Of a stretch of 64,000 bases of DNA, positions 62,525-64,000 are shown in pieces. The notes beneath the pieces are model-generated. The model was given only the letters and a program-made list of their open reading frames with translations. It searched no databases and was not told the DNA's origin. The translations under genes and the position numbers were made by a program. Within the stretch, counting starts at the first letter, position 1; each line of letters opens with the position of its first letter. Source of the DNA: Lachnospiraceae bacterium Marseille-Q4251 (GTDB lineage Bacteria > Bacillota > Clostridia > Lachnospirales > Lachnospiraceae); assembly GCA_018223435.1 (NCBI GenBank), contig JAGTTO010000001.1, positions 496,001 to 560,000 of the forward strand. Reading direction: 5' to 3'.

Positions 62525-64000
62525 AGTCTGCCTCCGCTGTCTCTTCTTTGTTGTAATGCTGCATCCTGTCTGCCTGCTGTTTCCAGTCACTGACGGAATT
62601 GAGGACTCCATCCGTTTTTCTCAGATAGCTGTATCCGAATTTCAGACGGACATGATATTTACCTGGGACTTCGTTTTCCATTTCTGCTTTTATCAGCCGG
62701 ATCCACTCGGATGGAAGCTTTTGAGGATCGCTCACAACAACTGCAAATTCATCACCATCGATCCGAAAGCACTCTGCCTGTTGTTCGGAAATCATATTCC
62801 CGGCTGTCTGGATGCTTCGTGCTGTCCGGATGACTGCCTCATCTCCCAGTTGCATGCCATATATATCGTTGATCTCTTTCAAGCCTGCGATATCAATAAA
62901 CAGAAGTAAAGCATTTTCCAGTAATAAAAAATCATCCTGGATTTTTTCCAGACATTTTTCAAAGGCTTTTCGGTTCTTCAGCCCTGTCATACGGTCTTCC
63001 AAAGACATTCTTTCGTAAACGGCCTGTTCCAGCCGGAACTGCGAGTCATTTGCCACCTTACAGAGCAGCCCCCAGAACAGGAAGGCGATATAAAGAAGAA
63101 TCCCAAACTGAAAAACCGTATCATACCAGTAAATAGAGAAGATCCAGTATAAAATGAGGGCAAGTACACCACTGATCCCCAGCACGGCAAATGCTTTCAG
63201 GCAGAGACTCAATTCCTGAGTCCCGGTCTTGCGGTATTCGTTCCAGAGAAGAAGGATCATGGAAGCAACCCCTGTAAACAATAAAAGATGTGTCAGAAAC
63301 AGCATATGTATGAAAGGGATCTGAAACAGGAGGTTCAGGATCCCCTGCAAAATCGTATTTCCGTAAAAAAGAAAAACCCATATTTGCGGGATCCACTGTA
63401 CTTCTTTATGTACAGTGTTCTGCACAAACCGAAGCATCGGGATCGACATGAGCATAAAGGCATAAAAAGAAATCAATGTTCCTGCGGCGCTCTGTCGTCC
63501 GTACATCTGGTAGAGTCCTGAGTCGAAAATACACCATAAACTGCACAGGATCAGAAAAAAGGCAACATTAAGAAAGCGTTTTTCCATCATCTGCCGATGC
63601 CTTGCGTACAGAAATACGATCACAGCTACGATTCCCATTCCCAGCATTCCAAGGACCATGAGGATTAAAAATATGGATGCCTGCAGATGATGTCTGGCAA
63701 CGGAAGAAAAGCTTCCAAGGATGGGCGCCTCTACATAGAGCAGACTGTTTTCTTTTCCTTCAAAAATAAAGCATAACGGTTCTTCTCCCGTTTCATCCGG
63801 CAGGCAGATATCTGCCCACAGTTTCCCTTTCATCGGTCTGTTTTTTAGAAAGCCGCTATCACTGTAATGATAAAGAAGACGATCCCCCATATAGACTTCC
63901 AGATGATCCTGTATTCCTCTGGTAGACACGATCTTTCCCTCGTCTTTCGCAGACAGTGTGTCGTTATAAAGGACTGCTTTTCCATCTGCATCGGTCAGAA
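62514..64000 (-). CDS. Membrane GGDEF-domain diguanylate cyclase (partial, 5' end outside window)
   Basis: At least 495 residues; the frame stays open to position 64000, so the protein start is outside. Visible order: an extracytoplasmic domain, about eight helices, then a GGDEF domain from about 160 residues before the end (EDRMTGLKNRKAFEKCL ... ECFRIDGDEFAVVV). The signature reads DGDEF, close to canonical GGDEF, so synthesis of c-di-GMP is plausible; no RxxD inhibitory site precedes it. It overlaps the EAL gene by 11 bases, so synthesis and breakdown are probably linked. Confidence 0.85.
   Translation of the reverse strand, partial: LTDADGKAVLYNDTLSAKDEGKIVSTRGIQDHLEVYMGDRLLYHYSDSGFLKNRPMKGKLWADICLPDETGEEPLCFIFEGKENSLLYVEAPILGSFSSVARHHLQASIFLILMVLGMLGMGIVAVIVFLYARHRQMMEKRFLNVAFFLILCSLWCIFDSGLYQMYGRQSAAGTLISFYAFMLMSIPMLRFVQNTVHKEVQWIPQIWVFLFYGNTILQGILNLLFQIPFIHMLFLTHLLLFTGVASMILLLWNEYRKTGTQELSLCLKAFAVLGISGVLALILYWIFSIYWYDTVFQFGILLYIAFLFWGLLCKVANDSQFRLEQAVYERMSLEDRMTGLKNRKAFEKCLEKIQDDFLLLENALLLFIDIAGLKEINDIYGMQLGDEAVIRTARSIQTAGNMISEQQAECFRIDGDEFAVVVSDPQKLPSEWIRLIKAEMENEVPGKYHVRLKFGYSYLRKTDGVLNSVSDWKQQADRMQHYNKEETAEADYDL

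Overview
The window looks like chromosome of a strictly anaerobic, spore-forming Clostridium-class Firmicute, most likely family Lachnospiraceae. The base composition is close to even. Shine-Dalgarno sites are strong, often AGGAGG, and GTG or TTG starts are frequent. The gene set fits this placement: a six-gene Rnf complex, a sodium-pumping biotin decarboxylase operon, a GGGtGRT / NifU-like pair, spoIIM beside xerD, and ispH overlapping an S1-domain gene. This is inferred from gene content; no 16S rRNA lies in the window. Nearly all genes are on the minus strand. No tRNA, rRNA, CRISPR array, prophage or transposase gene was found.

Layout. 1-2.4 kb: the start of a hotdog thioesterase, a LysR regulator and an AEC-family carrier. 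2.4-2.75 kb: a compact locus that reads as a par/Fst-like type I toxin-antitoxin system. It has a 31-residue membrane peptide with a sequestered, perfect Shine-Dalgarno, and a convergent consensus-promoter small RNA with two stretches complementary to the toxin mRNA. 2.8-7.1 kb: GGGtGRT protein with Fe-S scaffold, an EamA transporter and a MATE transporter. 7.1-12.4 kb: rnfCDGEAB. 12.6-18.5 kb: a YprB-like exonuclease, then BaiN-like flavoprotein, cmk, ispH and rpsA as one tight minus-strand cluster preceded by a SIS-domain gene. 18.5-24.4 kb: two small membrane ORFs and the biotin-dependent sodium-pump decarboxylase operon. 24.5-29.6 kb: two D-Ala-D-Ala carboxypeptidases flanking scpA, scpB and a phosphoesterase, then rpsU. 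29.7-37 kb: alaS, tyrS, rnhA, a membrane-anchored MutS-like ATPase and DAHP synthase. 37-44.7 kb: a beta-galactosidase locus with sugar ABC transporter and AraC regulator. 44.8-51.5 kb: a siroheme enzyme, xerD, spoIIM, rny, recX and recA. 51.5-59.2 kb: hexapeptide protein, topB, an ABC exporter, asd, queH and an ABC importer lacking its binding protein. 59.3-64 kb: a hydrolase coupled to a truncated AAA ATPase, then two c-di-GMP proteins.

How parts work together. Rnf (ferredoxin:NAD+ oxidoreductase coupled to ion export) and the decarboxylase pump both build a transmembrane ion gradient, as expected for fermentative energy conservation. The lac locus pairs uptake of a beta-galactoside with intracellular hydrolysis; its transporter has no ATPase gene here. 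DNA maintenance genes (recA, recX, topB, rnhA, MutS-like, scpAB, xerD) are scattered among housekeeping operons.

Besides the toxin-antitoxin locus, the most striking non-coding feature is a modular repeat present three times (about 7.14-7.39, 50.47-50.68 and 55.30-55.47 kb). Several stems differ between copies by paired, compensatory changes while their loops stay constant. One copy lies between the recA promoter / LexA-type box and the recA start codon.
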